Shown: positions 29,745-42,400 of the stretch, piece after piece | Numbering within the stretch: the first letter of the stretch is position 1 | How the letters are laid out: the number at the start of each line of letters is the position of its first letter | From: Leishmania infantum JPCM5 | Lineage: Eukaryota; Euglenozoa; Kinetoplastea; Trypanosomatida; Trypanosomatidae | NCBI RefSeq assembly: GCF_000002875.2 | Contig: NC_009405.2 | Coordinates: 218,928-282,927 of the forward strand | DNA length: 64,000 nucleotides | Reading direction: 5' to 3' | Notes under the pieces: generated by a model | The model's input: only the letters and a program-made list of their open reading frames with translations | Databases searched by the model: none | What the model was told of the DNA's origin: nothing | Translations under genes and position numbers: made by a program

Positions 29745-30047
29745 AAGTCCATCTTGTGGGTGAGGTGGATGCCTGTCCGCATACGCAGACAGGTGCATAC
29801 ATATACGTGTGTCTGCCAATGTAAATGCATGTATGACATGAAAGTGACAATGCGCGTGCGCCTAGTAAGCAGAGGAGACGCGTAACGGTTCAGGTACGAC
29901 ACACGCCCACGCATACGTGCGCACGCACATGGACAAAAACGTTAGCGGTGACGCAGAAGAGGCGTCACACGCTCCACTCTCCCGCTCAACGAAAAAGGGA
30001 ACGACAACATTACACAACTCACTTGAACGTGTCCAAGTCGCTATCGC
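29745..30047. other. Short 3'UTR before repeat copy 5
   Basis: 303 bp with no gene; repeat copy 5 starts directly after it, in the likely 3'UTR of the TEDC1-like gene. Confidence 0.5.
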
Positions 30048-30633
30048 ACAACACGAGGTCGAACGCCTCTCTACACCTCCTCCTCCGTCACAGGCCCAAC
30101 CTCGCGTGGGCCAATGGCAGCCGTAGACACACACGCGCCACAGCAACGCGCCGACCCAGCCATCGGAGAGCACGGCCCCCGCCCCCACCCACGCCCACAG
30201 CCCATGCTTCGCGGGGCGCCGCGCAGCCGCGCCCACCATGCCGGCCGCCACCGGGCGCATCCCCCTCGCGGTGGCGCTCGGGCACCCCACCCACACACCA
30301 GTGGGCGGTGTGAGGGCCGGGCCGGGTGGGAGACGCTCGGGTCACGATGACGCTCTGCCCATCATGTGGATGGATACAGATCTGCCTCGCTGTCGCGGGC
30401 CACTCCGATGCAACGTCATCCAGGACGCCACCGCCGGCACCAGCAGCGACACATCGCTCTGAACCCTCCCCCCTGCGGCGTAGGCGCCTGACCCCGTCAC
30501 CACCAGAAGCGGCTCGGCACTTGGCAGGGGGTGGGGGAGGGGGCTGCCTGGCTCTCCCACGGAGAGAAAGTGGGTGCACTGGTCCCTGAGGTGCCACGCG
30601 CTGAGAGGGGTGTGTCCCTCCCCTGTTATCAGG
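30048..30633 (+). repeat. SIDER-like repeat, copy 5 (orientation A, full length)
   Basis: The best full-length copy in orientation A: from ACAACACGAGGTCGAACGCC to CCCTGTTATCAGG. It contains all shared blocks, including GAGAGAAAGTGGGTGCACTG and GAGGTGCCACGCGCTGAGAG near 30562-30606. It is the only copy downstream of 9 kb in orientation A. Confidence 0.8.
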
Positions 30634-31597
30634 TGGGCATTAGTAGGAGAATAGGCGTACACAAAGTTTTTGCGGGTCAAGGTACGTGGAGAGGCGCAGT
30701 ACATGATGCCGCCGCTTCTTGTGTTCACCAACATTGGGACCACTGACAAGACTAAACTTGCTCATCCGCAGCTGTTGCGTCTGAGAAGGGACTCTTCTAG
30801 CCCAAAACTTCTCCTGTAACTGAGGGCGATGAAGGGAGAGGATGAGATTGCCCTGGAGAAGGCGCGTGCTCCGCCTGCAAAGCATCAGCTCAGTGCATCT
30901 GCGAGCCTTCGCCGTCCTCTCCCCATCTTATCCTTCCCTGTTCTCATGCATCCTTACCTTGTGCTGCCCCTCTTTCCCTCTTTCCGCTGTCGTTCTCCTC
31001 CCCGGTCACCACCACCGCTTGCGCTGCAGCTGCGTGTTGTACTCTTGCTGCTTTCGTCAACATACGCACATACGTACCACGGCGTACACGAGCAAAGGAA
31101 GGAAATCAGTCAGTCTCCTCCCGTGTGCGCGAGTTTGGGAGCTTGTCTGTTCTCGTATTGAGTAGGCGCAAGTACTATACTTCTCCACGTGGCAACGAGT
31201 TCCCGTTGCCGTGGCCGAAGCGGCACGACGTGCTTTTTTTTGTTTTGTAGATTCCTTCGCACTGACACACCCACGCATACACACAAATCTGAGCCGCTGC
31301 TTCCCCCTGTCTCACTCTTTCTCTCTTGTTCCTCAAAATTGTGACGTGCCATCTTGTTTGGTTTCGCCTGTTTGCTCGCGGCCCTCAACTGTGCTCCCCT
31401 TCCCGTTTCTTCGGCGTTGTTACTTCTGTTTTCGCTCTGTTTTCTTTCTTTTCTGCTTCCTCCCTTCCCACACTCCTCCTCGTCGCTTTCTCTTCACGCG
31501 CACGCACGCGTACACATCAACCGTCATCTGATACATTTTCTGTGTAGGTGTGGTGTGGTGTGGAACACTTTCGCTTCCCTATCCCCTCCGTAGTTTG
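30634..31597. other. Intergenic before Rab21
   Basis: 0.96 kb, T/C-rich on the right (31300-31480). No gene seen. Confidence 0.5.
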
Positions 31598-32464
31598 ATG
31601 GATGCGAGAATGAGGGAGCTCAGTTTCAAGGTTGTGCTTCTCGGCGAGGGCCGTGTTGGCAAGACGTCGCTGATTTCGCGCTACGTGCACAACGCGTTTG
31701 ATGAAAAAGAGGCAAGCACGGTGCAGGCGAGCATGTACAGCTCCAAGGCGGTTCCCATCAATGACGCTAGTAGCGCCCCCGGCGCCATCCGAGAAGTGGA
31801 CTTGGCGCTGTGGGACACGGCGGGGCAGGAGCGCTTCCACGCACTCGCGCCAATGTACTACCGTAACGCGGATGGGGCCATCATCGTGTACGACGTCACC
31901 GACGCTGACACGCTACGCAAGGTACGCACGTGGGCCAAGGAGCTCTACGCCGTTGTGGGGGAGGGCAACATAAAACTCGTTTTGTGCGGAAACAAGGCGG
32001 ACACCCCTTTGACAGAGCGGGAGGTGAGCGAGGGCGAGGGGGCGGCTATGGCGGCAGAGCTGGGCGCCTCGCATTTCTTCGCAAGCGCGAAGACAGGGCA
32101 AAACGTAGCGGAAGTGTTCAGTGCAATGGCGACACAGGTTGTGCGTAGTCGAGAGGTCACCGGCATGGGCGGTGGTGTTGCTGCTGGTGGCAGCAGCGGC
32201 AGCAGTGGCGGGGGTGCCTACGCCGGTATCAGGGGTCGCACACCGTCGCGCTCGCGTGCACGGCGCGGGCTGATGGTGGTGACGGAAGACGGGGAGGCGG
32301 TGACTCCAGGCCGCAGCTCTCCGAGCGAAGGTCGCGTGTACGGCGGCATCACCCCACCCCGGGCCCACCGCTACGGAAGCAGTGGCACCAACCAGCCCAT
32401 CACACTTAGCGCCGATGACTCCCCTGACGCAGCGGCGGCGGCCAAGAGCAGCGGTTGTTGCTGA
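31598..32464 (+). CDS. RAB21: Rab GTPase, Rab21-type
   Basis: A 288-residue small GTPase. All nucleotide-binding motifs are intact: P-loop GEGRVGKTS (16-24), WDTAGQERF (72-80) with the catalytic Gln77, NKAD (132-135) and SAK (163-165). The stretches FKVVLLGEGRVGKTSL, TVQASM and QERFHALAPMYYRNADGAII are close to Rab21, which works in early-endosome traffic. There is a ~10-residue insertion before the switch II strand (PINDASSAPGAIRE). The hypervariable tail is long (about 185-288), Gly/Ser-rich with basic Arg-Ser segments, and ends SSGCC, a double-cysteine geranylgeranylation site, so it should be membrane-attached. I start at the ATG at 31598; upstream in-frame sequence is leader-like. Confidence 0.92.
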   Translation: MDARMRELSFKVVLLGEGRVGKTSLISRYVHNAFDEKEASTVQASMYSSKAVPINDASSAPGAIREVDLALWDTAGQERFHALAPMYYRNADGAIIVYDVTDADTLRKVRTWAKELYAVVGEGNIKLVLCGNKADTPLTEREVSEGEGAAMAAELGASHFFASAKTGQNVAEVFSAMATQVVRSREVTGMGGGVAAGGSSGSSGGGAYAGIRGRTPSRSRARRGLMVVTEDGEAVTPGRSSPSEGRVYGGITPPRAHRYGSSGTNQPITLSADDSPDAAAAAKSSGCC

Positions 32465-33268
32465 CAGTTTTCTAATCAATGTACGTGACACTGCTCTCTT
32501 CTCTTTGCCAGAGGCTTTCCCTTCGTGCACTATCTTGCTTTCCGACTCCTCTTGTGCTCTTCGTCTCGGTGATAAGCGCACAAGTGGATCTGAGGCCTGT
32601 GTCACACATTTGTATCATTATCGCCCCCTTTTGTTTCGTGCCGCTGCTGCTGCTGCCGCCGCCGCCGCGTGTTTAAGTTTGTGCGTGTTTGTGTGCGTCC
32701 TTGCTGATCGCACTGCTGCACCGACACACAGAAAACTGAAGCAATCACAAGAAAAAAAGAGCAGAGGCAGTATGAAGACCTTGCTGCTTCCACCCAAGCC
32801 AGGGCCCCGAATGGCGGATATCCATCCCCCTCCCCCCGCATGTTCCCCCTCCCTCCATTTGTGGAAGGGATGGCTCGATGGACGGTGCTTACGTGCCGGC
32901 TGATCTCTCTCTCGGTACATTCCCTAACGAGGTGTGTACTTAAAACCTTCAAAAGACAACCCCCCCCTTCTCCTCCCTCTTGGTCTCACTCCGCATACCG
33001 TACCTTTACAAGCCTACCGCTGCACCTCCTACACGTCTCCACGTGCCCACTGCTGAAGAGATGGCGTTTCAATGCGAAACAGAGCACACAAACCACACAA
33101 AACTGCGTCCCCTCGCGAAAAAAGAAATCACCCGATGAGGCTTTCTCTCTCTCTCTCCAGGGTTTTGTGCACACACGCACATAAACACCGCCGCCATCCC
33201 TCTGCACCGCGCAGGGCCATCATTGGCTTCCCCACCCTTTAGCACATCATCTCTGCCATTACAACACG
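32465..33268. other. Intergenic, includes a CTG/CCG tract
   Basis: 0.8 kb without a gene. A trinucleotide tract (CTG)n(CCG)n lies at about 32642-32669. Confidence 0.5.
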
Positions 33269-34082
33269 ATGCCAAAGTGCGACGCTGTATTTGTGAGCCT
33301 GATGTTGCACGACGTCGCTCGTCGTCCGGCCGTAAAGATGCAAGAGGGCGGCAGCATAGAATCAGCTCGGCATCCGCACGACAAGGGTTGATTGCCTCGG
33401 CAACGGCGGGAAGGCCGACTTTATCCTCGACTGCCGACGCCCCTGGAGGCGGTGGTGGTGGTGGGGGGAATCGACTGCTCCCTCGTGCAGTTCAGCGACG
33501 CGCGCGACAAGTCCGCCACGATCTTGCCGGTTTGCTCCAACGGCGGACACCCCTGCCTGCACTACCGCGGCGCGTTTGACGAGGTCTTCGTGACGGAAGA
33601 GGAGCTCGACAGTGTGCTGAATTGCAAGTGCTTTTACCACACCGGCACAGGCTTGCCGGAGGCGGCGGCCAAGGTGCGTCGCGTGGTGACCTGCGCTTGC
33701 GTGCTTCACCTGAGCGAGGGCACGCTCGACGTCATCACGCCGCTTCTGCTATACGTGGGCTGCTTCACTCTCAGCCTGTAGGAGGCCGCCTACATTCCCA
33801 GCTCCTACGACCCCATCGAGGTCGCAAGCTTCTTTGCGCTCGGCGTGCAGATGTGCGCGGCTTGTACCTGATCGAGCGCTACAGCGTCCAGCGTGTGCCA
33901 GCCTATGTACTGCGGGCGTCCGACTTCATGGGCAGCGGCGACGCTTACAGCGGTAGCTTTATCGGGGTCTGGCTCGTGGCTTGTCGGAGGTGGAGAGGTT
34001 CCGAATGGGCTCCGTCGTCGGTACCCTCGTCGCGAGCGGCTTGGGCTCGGACGCCGGCGTGATGAACTGGGGGAAGGTGTAG
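33269..34082 (+). pseudogene. pfkB-family carbohydrate kinase, broken
   Basis: Remains of a ribokinase/pfkB-type sugar or nucleoside kinase. It opens MPKCDAVFVSLMLHDVARRP at 33269, then an in-frame TGA at 33389, then continues in the same frame with VVVGGIDCSLVQFSDARDK and LSEGTLDVITPLLLYVG, a second in-frame stop at 33779, EAAYIPSSYDPIEVASFF, then shifts frame to RVPAYVLRASDFMGSGDAYS (about 33892-33951), and shifts again to MGSVVGTLVASGLGSDAG before a stop at 34080. DFMGSGDAY is the pfkB signature D-x-x-G-x-G-D with the catalytic Asp. Two stops and at least two frameshifts make it a pseudogene unless sequencing is poor here. The N-terminal third after residue 40 is the most eroded. A functional copy might exist elsewhere. 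Confidence 0.75.
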
Positions 34083-36415
34083 CAGTACACTGAGAATTAC
34101 GGCCCGATGGAGTAAGTGGACGCAGCTGTTCGAGGGGAGGGGGCGAAGCGCGCGCAAGACGGACACGGCAAGATGCGCGCTCTGTGGACCATACAGGGAG
34201 ACGTGTCGCACCCATTCCCCGACGCAGCCGCGCCACTAGTTTGCTCCTTTTCCTCCCAAGCTCCACTCTGTCGTCTCTTGCGCCGGCGCACTCTGACGCG
34301 AACATCCAGACGCATACCCGCTGTATCTATGTGTGTCCTTCTCCACACGGAACAGAGCCAGCGAGAGTGAAGCAGGGCAGGATGCACACCCACGCACATG
34401 CACGCACACGTACGCATAATAAGCGCGGATGGGTGCGCCCTGCGCGCTTATCGTTTTTGTTTGCTTCGCTCTTTCCTTTTGCGTCTTCCCTTTCATTTGT
34501 GCCAAATCCACTGCAGTGCGCCTCTGTGCTTCTATCTCTCTGTGCGTGCGTGTGTGCCGTCGTGAACACGTGAGAGGACTGGCTTGACGGAGCTGAACGT
34601 GTGTGTCCTTCTCCTTGGTCAAGTCGGCTAAGCTTCCAAGGCAATCGTGGTTTTTGTGCTCGTCGTGGAAGCAGAGGAGATCGTCCCCTTCACTCGCTTG
34701 GGTGATCGGCCACCCTCCGCTGCGGGCGCGCACGCATGCGACCGAAGGCAGCGCCAAAAGTCATACCCACACACACAACACATATCACTCTAACTCCAGT
34801 AAGTTTCCACGCCCGTCAGCGTTGCTGCATGCCCGCTGGCAGATGTCTTGGGCGGGCACTAGCCCTTCCCTCCTCCTCGAGAATCTCATGCACCCATCAC
34901 ATGGTGTTGGGAGCTCCTCCGTGTCACCTGCGCACACCACCGATTGTCGCTGACATGTTCCCTTCCTCTCTCTGAGCACATTGGGGCATCGCACCATCAT
35001 ACCGCCATCTCTGACTCGCTTCTCCATCCTTCCATCTCCCTTCCCCTTTGCACACTGCTGCACCACTCCCGCATCGTTTACACCTCCTACGTGCGCACAC
35101 GCTTGTAGTAGTAGTGGTATAGCTGCAACGCCGTCTCTCTCGTCTCCCTCTCTTTTCCCCCTTTTCTCTTCGCCTCTTCGCTGTATAATCTACGCAGAAT
35201 TGTGTGTGCTTGTTCCACCTTGACGCGCGAACGAAGTAGAGAAGAAGTGCCCCCTTCCTTCCTTCTTTCCTTTTTTTTTGTAGTTGTTTGGGTCTCTTTC
35301 TCTGTCTGTGCATCCGTGATCACCGTCTTCGTCTTGTGTCTGTTGCCTGTGCAACGAAGCCACCAAACCTCTCCCCCTTCTCGTCACGTTTCCTCCATCC
35401 CCTTTGTGGAGGAAAGTTCGACGCAGAGTACAAGGCGCGCGCCAGTAAAGAAAGGCGCTCGTATCACAAACGACGAGAGAGGGAGAGAGAGAGCAGTCGA
35501 CGCTGTTGCTTAACCCCTCCACCCTACCATCCCCTCCCGCGTGTGAGGGATTCTCTTCTTTTTTTTTCCTGTTGTCGCTTCTGTGTGTGTTTAGCGCATT
35601 CTCGTTTTTTCTTTTTGTCGATTTCTGTGTTTTTCTTTGTGCTCGTTCTAGGACGTTGCTGTTGTGTTGTGGCGTGCTCTCTTCGTGTGTGTGTGTGTGT
35701 GTCTGCCTGGTTTAGACTGTTCGTGTACGTGGCCCCGATACGATTTGCCCCCTCTCTCTATAGCTATCTGTGCGTGTGTGTGTGTGCGTGTGCTTTCCTT
35801 CTTTCTTTTTTCTTTTTTCTTGCCTTCTGTGTCTTTGTTATTTGTGTGTGTGTGTCTTGTCGTTCCGTTTCTTCTTCCTTTTTCCCCACCCCTTCTCCAT
35901 CCCTCCTCCTCTTGTTGGTGGTGCGAGTGTCTCCGTTTTCATATATATTTCTCTATTTCTTCCTCCTCCTCTTGCCCACGTAGCATCCATCGAGTGAGGG
36001 ACGGCGTGCCCGCGTGTGTGCTCCGCCCTTCCCCTCCTTTCTTCGCCTCTTCTCGTTTCACGTGCATTGTTTTGCAGCTGTTTCGGTTTCTTTTTTTGGG
36101 GTGCGCCGACTGTATTTTGGCGTTGTTGTTTTCATCCGTGTGCCATAGAAGACGGTGCGTGCGTGTGCGTGTGCGCATCTATCACACATACACACACGCT
36201 GAGAAAGAGGGAGAAGCCAAGAAGGACAGCGTGCGATCGAGTGGGGGTGGCCGAAGGGCGTACTCCACACACGACAAAGGGAGGGAACGAAAAGAGCGAC
36301 GAGCAAGCATTGCCGTTCTCACGGCACTCTCCCTCCTGTCTTTTCACGCGTTGCCTTGATTCGCCGACTTCGACAGACCCACATCCGCACCCACGCACAT
36401 ACATAAGCAGGTGAG
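34083..36415. other. Long T/C-rich spacer before NOT1
   Basis: 2.3 kb with no gene. Strong T/C and GT microsatellite content (GT runs at 35684-35702, 35774-35790, 35844-35856) marks a splice/polyadenylation region. Last AGs before the NOT1 ATG lie at 36375-36410. Confidence 0.5.
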
Positions 36416-39400
36416 ATGTTGTATGATCGCGTGAACGACATTGGCAGCTCGCAGGGGGAGGCGATTCGCTACATCCTTGGTGCCGTCTCCAAGAACACCG
36501 TACAGACAACGCTGACGACGCTAGAGCAGTTCTGCTCCCGCTCTGTTGAGCTCCACCGGTACACGATCAAGGCCACATGCACAGCCCTGCTGGCAGCGCG
36601 GAGCGATGAGCGGGCACTGCTGGCATCTCGGTTGGTGGGCGAGGCACTTGGGCGGCCGAACGGGCTGACCCTGGTTGCCTGCGCCCTCGACGGCTGCTCC
36701 TCGACCCTGACAAAGGAGTCCCTCACTGCGTTGATGGCGAACGACCTCAAGTTGTCTCCCATGAAACAGATGCAGATGGCCATGGCACTCGTGCTTGGCG
36801 GAAACGCGATGGTCAAGACGGCAGCGACGGATATACTGGAGGACTTCAACGTGCCTCAGGCGGCGCTGAAGGAGGATGATGGCGGCGTGCGTGCGGCGGC
36901 GCTCCTGTCGCGGCAGGTAGGTCTTGCCCCCGAAAACCTGGACGGCCAGCTGGCGAACGTGTGCCACACGGTCGCGTTGCCGAAGCCGAAGACAGAGGTG
37001 AAGCCGCGCGTGAGCGTGGCGGGCGTCCTGCGCGAGCTAGGAACGGGGTGTGTGACGACGCTGGCGGACTCGCGCGAGCTGCTCAGCATTTTTCCGCACT
37101 CCTTCACAGAGCGCGACGGAGCCGAGGTGCTCGCCTTCTTCGCTTCTGCGGGCTCGGCCGTCAACGACAGCAGCACGTACGCGTCCCTCATGACGGCGTC
37201 AGGGAAGAGCTCGCCAAAGAGTATGAGCGGCACGACGACGCTCGTGAACGCGATGCCGCTACTCGACGCGCTGTGTGAGGGGAGCCCGAAAGGCTTCAAC
37301 TGGGACCTTGTCATCCGCATGCTTGACCAGCCGGACGGCGAGCCGTTCCGCGTGAAGCACATCTCCGTCATCTTTGACGCGTACCACCGCTTCCAGCCGG
37401 ATAACGAGTTCCCGTCTGTGGCGTTGTTTCTAGGCAGGTGGACGAACACGATGCGCCAGCGCAGCGTGCTCGAATATATCTTGCGCCACCCCGACAAGGT
37501 CAATCGCAAGCCGCTCGCGATAGACGCCCCGTCGGAGCTGTTGCCGGCGACGAAGCCGCCCGGCGTGACGACAGCTGAGATGGACTTATGGCGCTCCACG
37601 GCGTTCATGGAGGCTGCCGTGCACGTGGCGAGTCGCGAAAAAGACTTCGATAACGACGTGTTCCGCCCCGCCGCGGAGAAGCTGTCGCTGCTCTTCTTGT
37701 ACTGCCTCTTCACAGGCAACTTCCAGGGCACGGTTAAGCATTTCACGGTCATGAAGCACCTGCTCAAGGCTCACTGCCCCTCTCTGGACCTCGTGTCGCA
37801 GCACATCGTGCCCGAGATGGAGAGGCGGGGCCGACTCAGCACCGTGATCGGCGTGCTCTCGGACCTGACGGAGGCGGCTCCAGAGCGTCTCGTGGATGTG
37901 CTGCAGGTTGTGTTCAAGTGCAAGCCTGCCGCGAAGCGCGTGCTCGCCGAGAGCGGGAGCCCTCGCCTCGTCACTGCTGTCGCCATGTGCATGGAGGAAG
38001 CAGGTGAGTCGAGTGACAAGTGGCTCCAGCGCGCGCTGGAGGGCAAGCTGCACTTCCGCGCCAGCTCCACGGAGAACCGCTTCGCCGTGGCCATGAACAT
38101 CGTCGAGGTAGCTGAGATGCTCCTGGAAAAGCAGCTCTACACGGTGAGCGCGACAGCGGCTCTCAACGCCCTGCTCGCTTCCCCGCTGAAGGAGGTGCTG
38201 AAGAGCGTGACGGACTGCGCCAAGGCGCTCCTCGCCTCGACGGACTCTCTCTTCCCCGACGACGTCGAGAACGAAGCGCTGGAGTTCTTCAAAAAGATGT
38301 ACGCCGCTGGCAGCACCGCAGCTGCCATTGCCACTGTTGAGAACCTGCTGAAGAGTACAGTGCCACGCGACAAGCAGCTCTATGCGTGCATCGTGGGTAT
38401 CATGTTCGATGAGACGTCCGCCATAAGCTGCTACCCGCGCAAGGAGCTGCAGCTGTTCGCCGAGTTGTACGGCCAGATGATCGCGAAAGATCTGCTGCCG
38501 CCGAACCAGCAGCAGCGCGCGTGGGGTGTCCTGCTGCCAGCCGTCGCGAAGCCCGGCAACTACGCGATGGAGGAATACGGTATTATCGCGCTCGAGCAGG
38601 TGAAACCACGGCTGCCGGACTGGCCGCAGTACGGTCGCGCTCTGCGCTACGTGCGGGACTTGGATTTCCGCGTTCCCGGCATCGTCGCCGCCATCAACCG
38701 AGGGATCAAGCAGGAGGACGCCGCTGCGCGTGGCGGCGCAGCGGCGTCGGCGGAGCCCGGTGAGGGAAGCCCAACCTCGCCAACGTCCCCGAAGCAGCCT
38801 GGCTCGCCGAACAAGGCGCTCGCTGCCATCGACCCGGCCATCGTGTCGGCGGCGTCGTCGCAGTCGAAGAAGTTCACGGACATGGCGGCGGCGAAGCTGC
38901 ACACGCTGGACATCGGTACACTTGTGACGAACGCGAACGTGACGGCCCCGCCGCGCGTGATTCAGGAACAGATCAACTTCCTGATTGGCAACACCGACGT
39001 GCGCAACCTGGAGAGCAACGCGACAGAGCTGTCACAGTTGCTGCGGCCGGAGTACTACGAGTACTTTGCGGACTACCTGGTGGTGAAGCGCGCGGCGCTG
39101 GAACCCAACTACCACTCTATGTACATTGAGCTGATTGCGAAGCTGCACTCCAAGGACATGGAGCGCGCACTGCGCAAGGCCACTATCGGTGCAGTGCACC
39201 GTCTGCTGAGCTCGCAGAAGATCGGCACCGACTCGAGCGAGCGTATTCTACTGCGCAACCTTGGCTCCTGGCTCGGGAGCATCACGCTGGAGAAGAACAT
39301 CCCCATCTTGCAGCAGGACCTGCACTTCAAGTCGCTCCTCTGCCAGGGTATTCGCGAGGGAAAGCTAGTCCCGGTCGTTTCGTTCATTACGCGCGTCCTG

Positions 39401-42400
39401 ACGAGCTGCGCCAAGTCGCGCTTTTTCTGCCCGCCAAACCCGTGGACGATGGCGCAGCTGGTGCTGCTGATGGAGATGTACACGCTACCCCACCTGCGTG
39501 TGACGCTGCGCTTCGAGCTGGAGCTGCTGCTGAAGTCGCTGGATCAGTCGATGCAGGACTTGGCGCAGTACATGCGGCTGCATGCCTCTCACGCCTCCAC
39601 CGAGACGCGCCTGCGCGACGTGTACGATGAGATCAACATCAACGAAAGCCCCGACTTCCGCGTCGGTGAGGATGAGAGCAACGTGTCTGCGGCGGTCGTC
39701 GCAGCGCAGCCGGCGCCGGCTACCGCATCACCGCCGATGCAGCAGTCGCTGCGTAGCAGCGCTCGCCCGCTGCAAGCCAGCGCCGAGCCGTTCCAGCCCA
39801 AGGACAAGGCGCAGGCCCCGCCGTCCGAGGTGAGCCGTGTCATGCAGATGCTGAACAAGCCGATCCGCCCTCCGATCGGCATCTCGCTGAACTGGGTGTT
39901 TTCCACGCTTAGCGATCCCGCCTTTGGCAACAATGCCCAGCGTCTCACTGATCATCGGCTCGAGATTGTCGCGCAGCTGCAGGCCGTGGTCGACGAGGCC
40001 GTGAGCTACTGCATGCAGCGCAGTGTCGCTATCGCCGCCCGTACGACGGAGAGGCTGGTGCTGAAGGACTATGCGCGCGACCCGTTCCCCGATGACATGC
40101 TCGTCGCTGGCGATGCCATGGCCCGCTCACTGGCATCTAGCTTGAGCTACGTGATGGTGCGCGATGAGCTGCCGCTGCTCCTGCACCGCTCCATGACAAA
40201 CCTGCTGGAGCGGATTCTGGCCCCTTACACCCCACTGGAGCACAAGGCAACAATTCGCGACACCCTGGTGGCGCGCAACCTGGAGCTGTGCATGCGTGCA
40301 GTGGAGTACAGCGTCGGTGAGGAGGCGGCGACGGCTACGAGCCGATTCTTATTCGACGTCGCGCGCGAGAAGGCCAGCGCCTTTGCGGAGCAAGAACCTC
40401 TGCCACTGCCGCCAGACCAGCTCGAGGCCGCGGAGCTGCTGCGCGTGATGGGTGAGACGCTCGTGCCGTCTGGCCGGATGCCGGCCCCGCAGCGGGATGT
40501 CTACGATGACTTCTACAGCTGCGTGCCGCCTGTGGCCGTGTTCAACATGGTGCTGCGCAGCGTCGAGGAGGCGGTGTCGCGGTACCACTCGAACGAGAAC
40601 GCCCCGCCGCTGGACTTTGCGCAGCTTGATGCCGCCAGCCAGAAGCCGGGCGGTCTGACCGATGACGCGCAGGCCCCCATCCGTCAGCACCTGGGCCGTC
40701 TCATGAGCCTCATCACGGAGGAGTCGAGCCCCTACTTCCTCAGCCCTATGCTGAACAAGCTCATGTCCCTCGCCGTATCGACGGAGCGGCTGACCAAGCT
40801 GGTCAACAGCAGCGCCAAGAACACGCAGGCCGCTGCTGCTACCGCCGCCGCTGCTGCCGCTGTCACCAACCCCGACGGCACCCCGAACGCGGCAGAGGAC
40901 CCGGCATGGCAGCAGGAGGCGCTGCGCATCTCCGCAGCACTGCATCAGCTGTACCTGCGCATTGTGCTACGGTGCCGCGAGTGTGGCGAGGAGACGAACC
41001 GCGACGAGTTCACGCGGCTGTTCCTGCGCCACAGCCACTGCTACTCCTTCTCGAAACTGACGACAGACCTCATCCGCATCAAGGTCCTGAAGTGCAGCGA
41101 GTTCGATGACGCCCTGGCGAAGGCGCTGACCAACGGCACGTCCAACTACGTCACCTTTGCGGGTGACATCATCACCGACGTCATCATCAAGGAGAAGCTC
41201 GTGGCGTCGAAGGACATGCGCCGCACGCTCATGGCCCTCGACACGATTGCGCGGACGCGAGCGCCGCGCGCCGCGCCGGCGGCGCCGGCACAGACGCTTC
41301 CGTCGTACGTCACGGAGCCGCCTCTGAGCAAGATTGTGCCGAGCCAGATTACGAAGCTCCTCGTCCCGTGCGACTGCGTCCGGCCTGGCGAGGACGAGGC
41401 CTTCCAAAAGGAGGTGGGACAGCTCATGAATGATTGGATCTCGGTGTGGTCGCAGAAGAGCCACCGCTACGCCGAGAAGCGCATCCCGTCCGTCGAGTTT
41501 GTGAAGACGCTGCAGCAGCGCCGCATGCTGGACACGGCTCACCTGCAGACCTTCCTGAGCCTGGGCGTTCGCTATTGTGTGGAGTACTACGCCAACACAA
41601 TGCTTGCGATGGAGCGCGCAGACGGCAACATCACGAGCGAGACGTTGGTGGGCACGCGGCCTGGCGGCCCGCCAGGCTACCGCACTCCGTACACCGCAAA
41701 GCCCTTCGTCATGTGCGATGGCTTTGTGGAGCTGGTTATGGTGCTGCTGCAGTGCTGCTCTCTGCGCAACGAGGCCTCGCACGACTTGCGGGCCGAGACC
41801 ACGCTTCTACGCCGCGTGCTGGATGCCGTGACGCGCGTGCTGACGGAGCACCACAACTTCGTTGCCAAGGCTCGCCCTGCTCCTGCGTGGACGCTCGCAG
41901 CCGATGAGCAGTTCGTCCCGCTCTTTCAGCAGCAGCCGTACGTGCGCTTGCTTAGCAACCTCGTATACTCGCTTCACCGGCTGGAGATCTCGACGACGCG
42001 TGCCATGTCGACAGAGTTCACGAGTGCCTTCCACACGTTTCTGCGCCGCGTGCACCCGATGGAGTACCCGGGCTTTGTTTTTGGCTGGCTGGAGATCCTG
42101 TCGCACCGCCACATCATCCCACGCTTTATGAACGTGCAGTCGATGTGGCCCCACTACGTTGACCTCCTCGCCGGTGCCATGATGTTTGTGAAATTCTTGA
42201 TCAAGGGCAACCGCATCTCCCCGAACGGCCTGGTCTTCTACAAGTCGCTGCTGAAGCTCGTGCTGGTGCTCCTGCACGACTACCCGCGGTTCCTTATCGC
42301 ACAGCACTACCCGCTCTGCGAGGCCATTTCGCTCTCGTGCGTGCAGCTGCTGAACACGGTGCTGTGCTCCTTCCCACCTGACAAGCGCCTGCCGGAGCCG

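Noticed and set aside
35288..36359. 230-codon frames full of Phe, Leu, Ser, Cys and Val upstream of NOT1
   Set aside because: They are translations of polypyrimidine and GT microsatellite tracts, the splice region of the next gene.
37586..38902. A 438-codon minus-strand frame (and others up to 418 codons) opposite NOT1
   Set aside because: Shadow frames of a G/C-ending coding strand; the plus-strand NOT1 frame is intact and homologous throughout.
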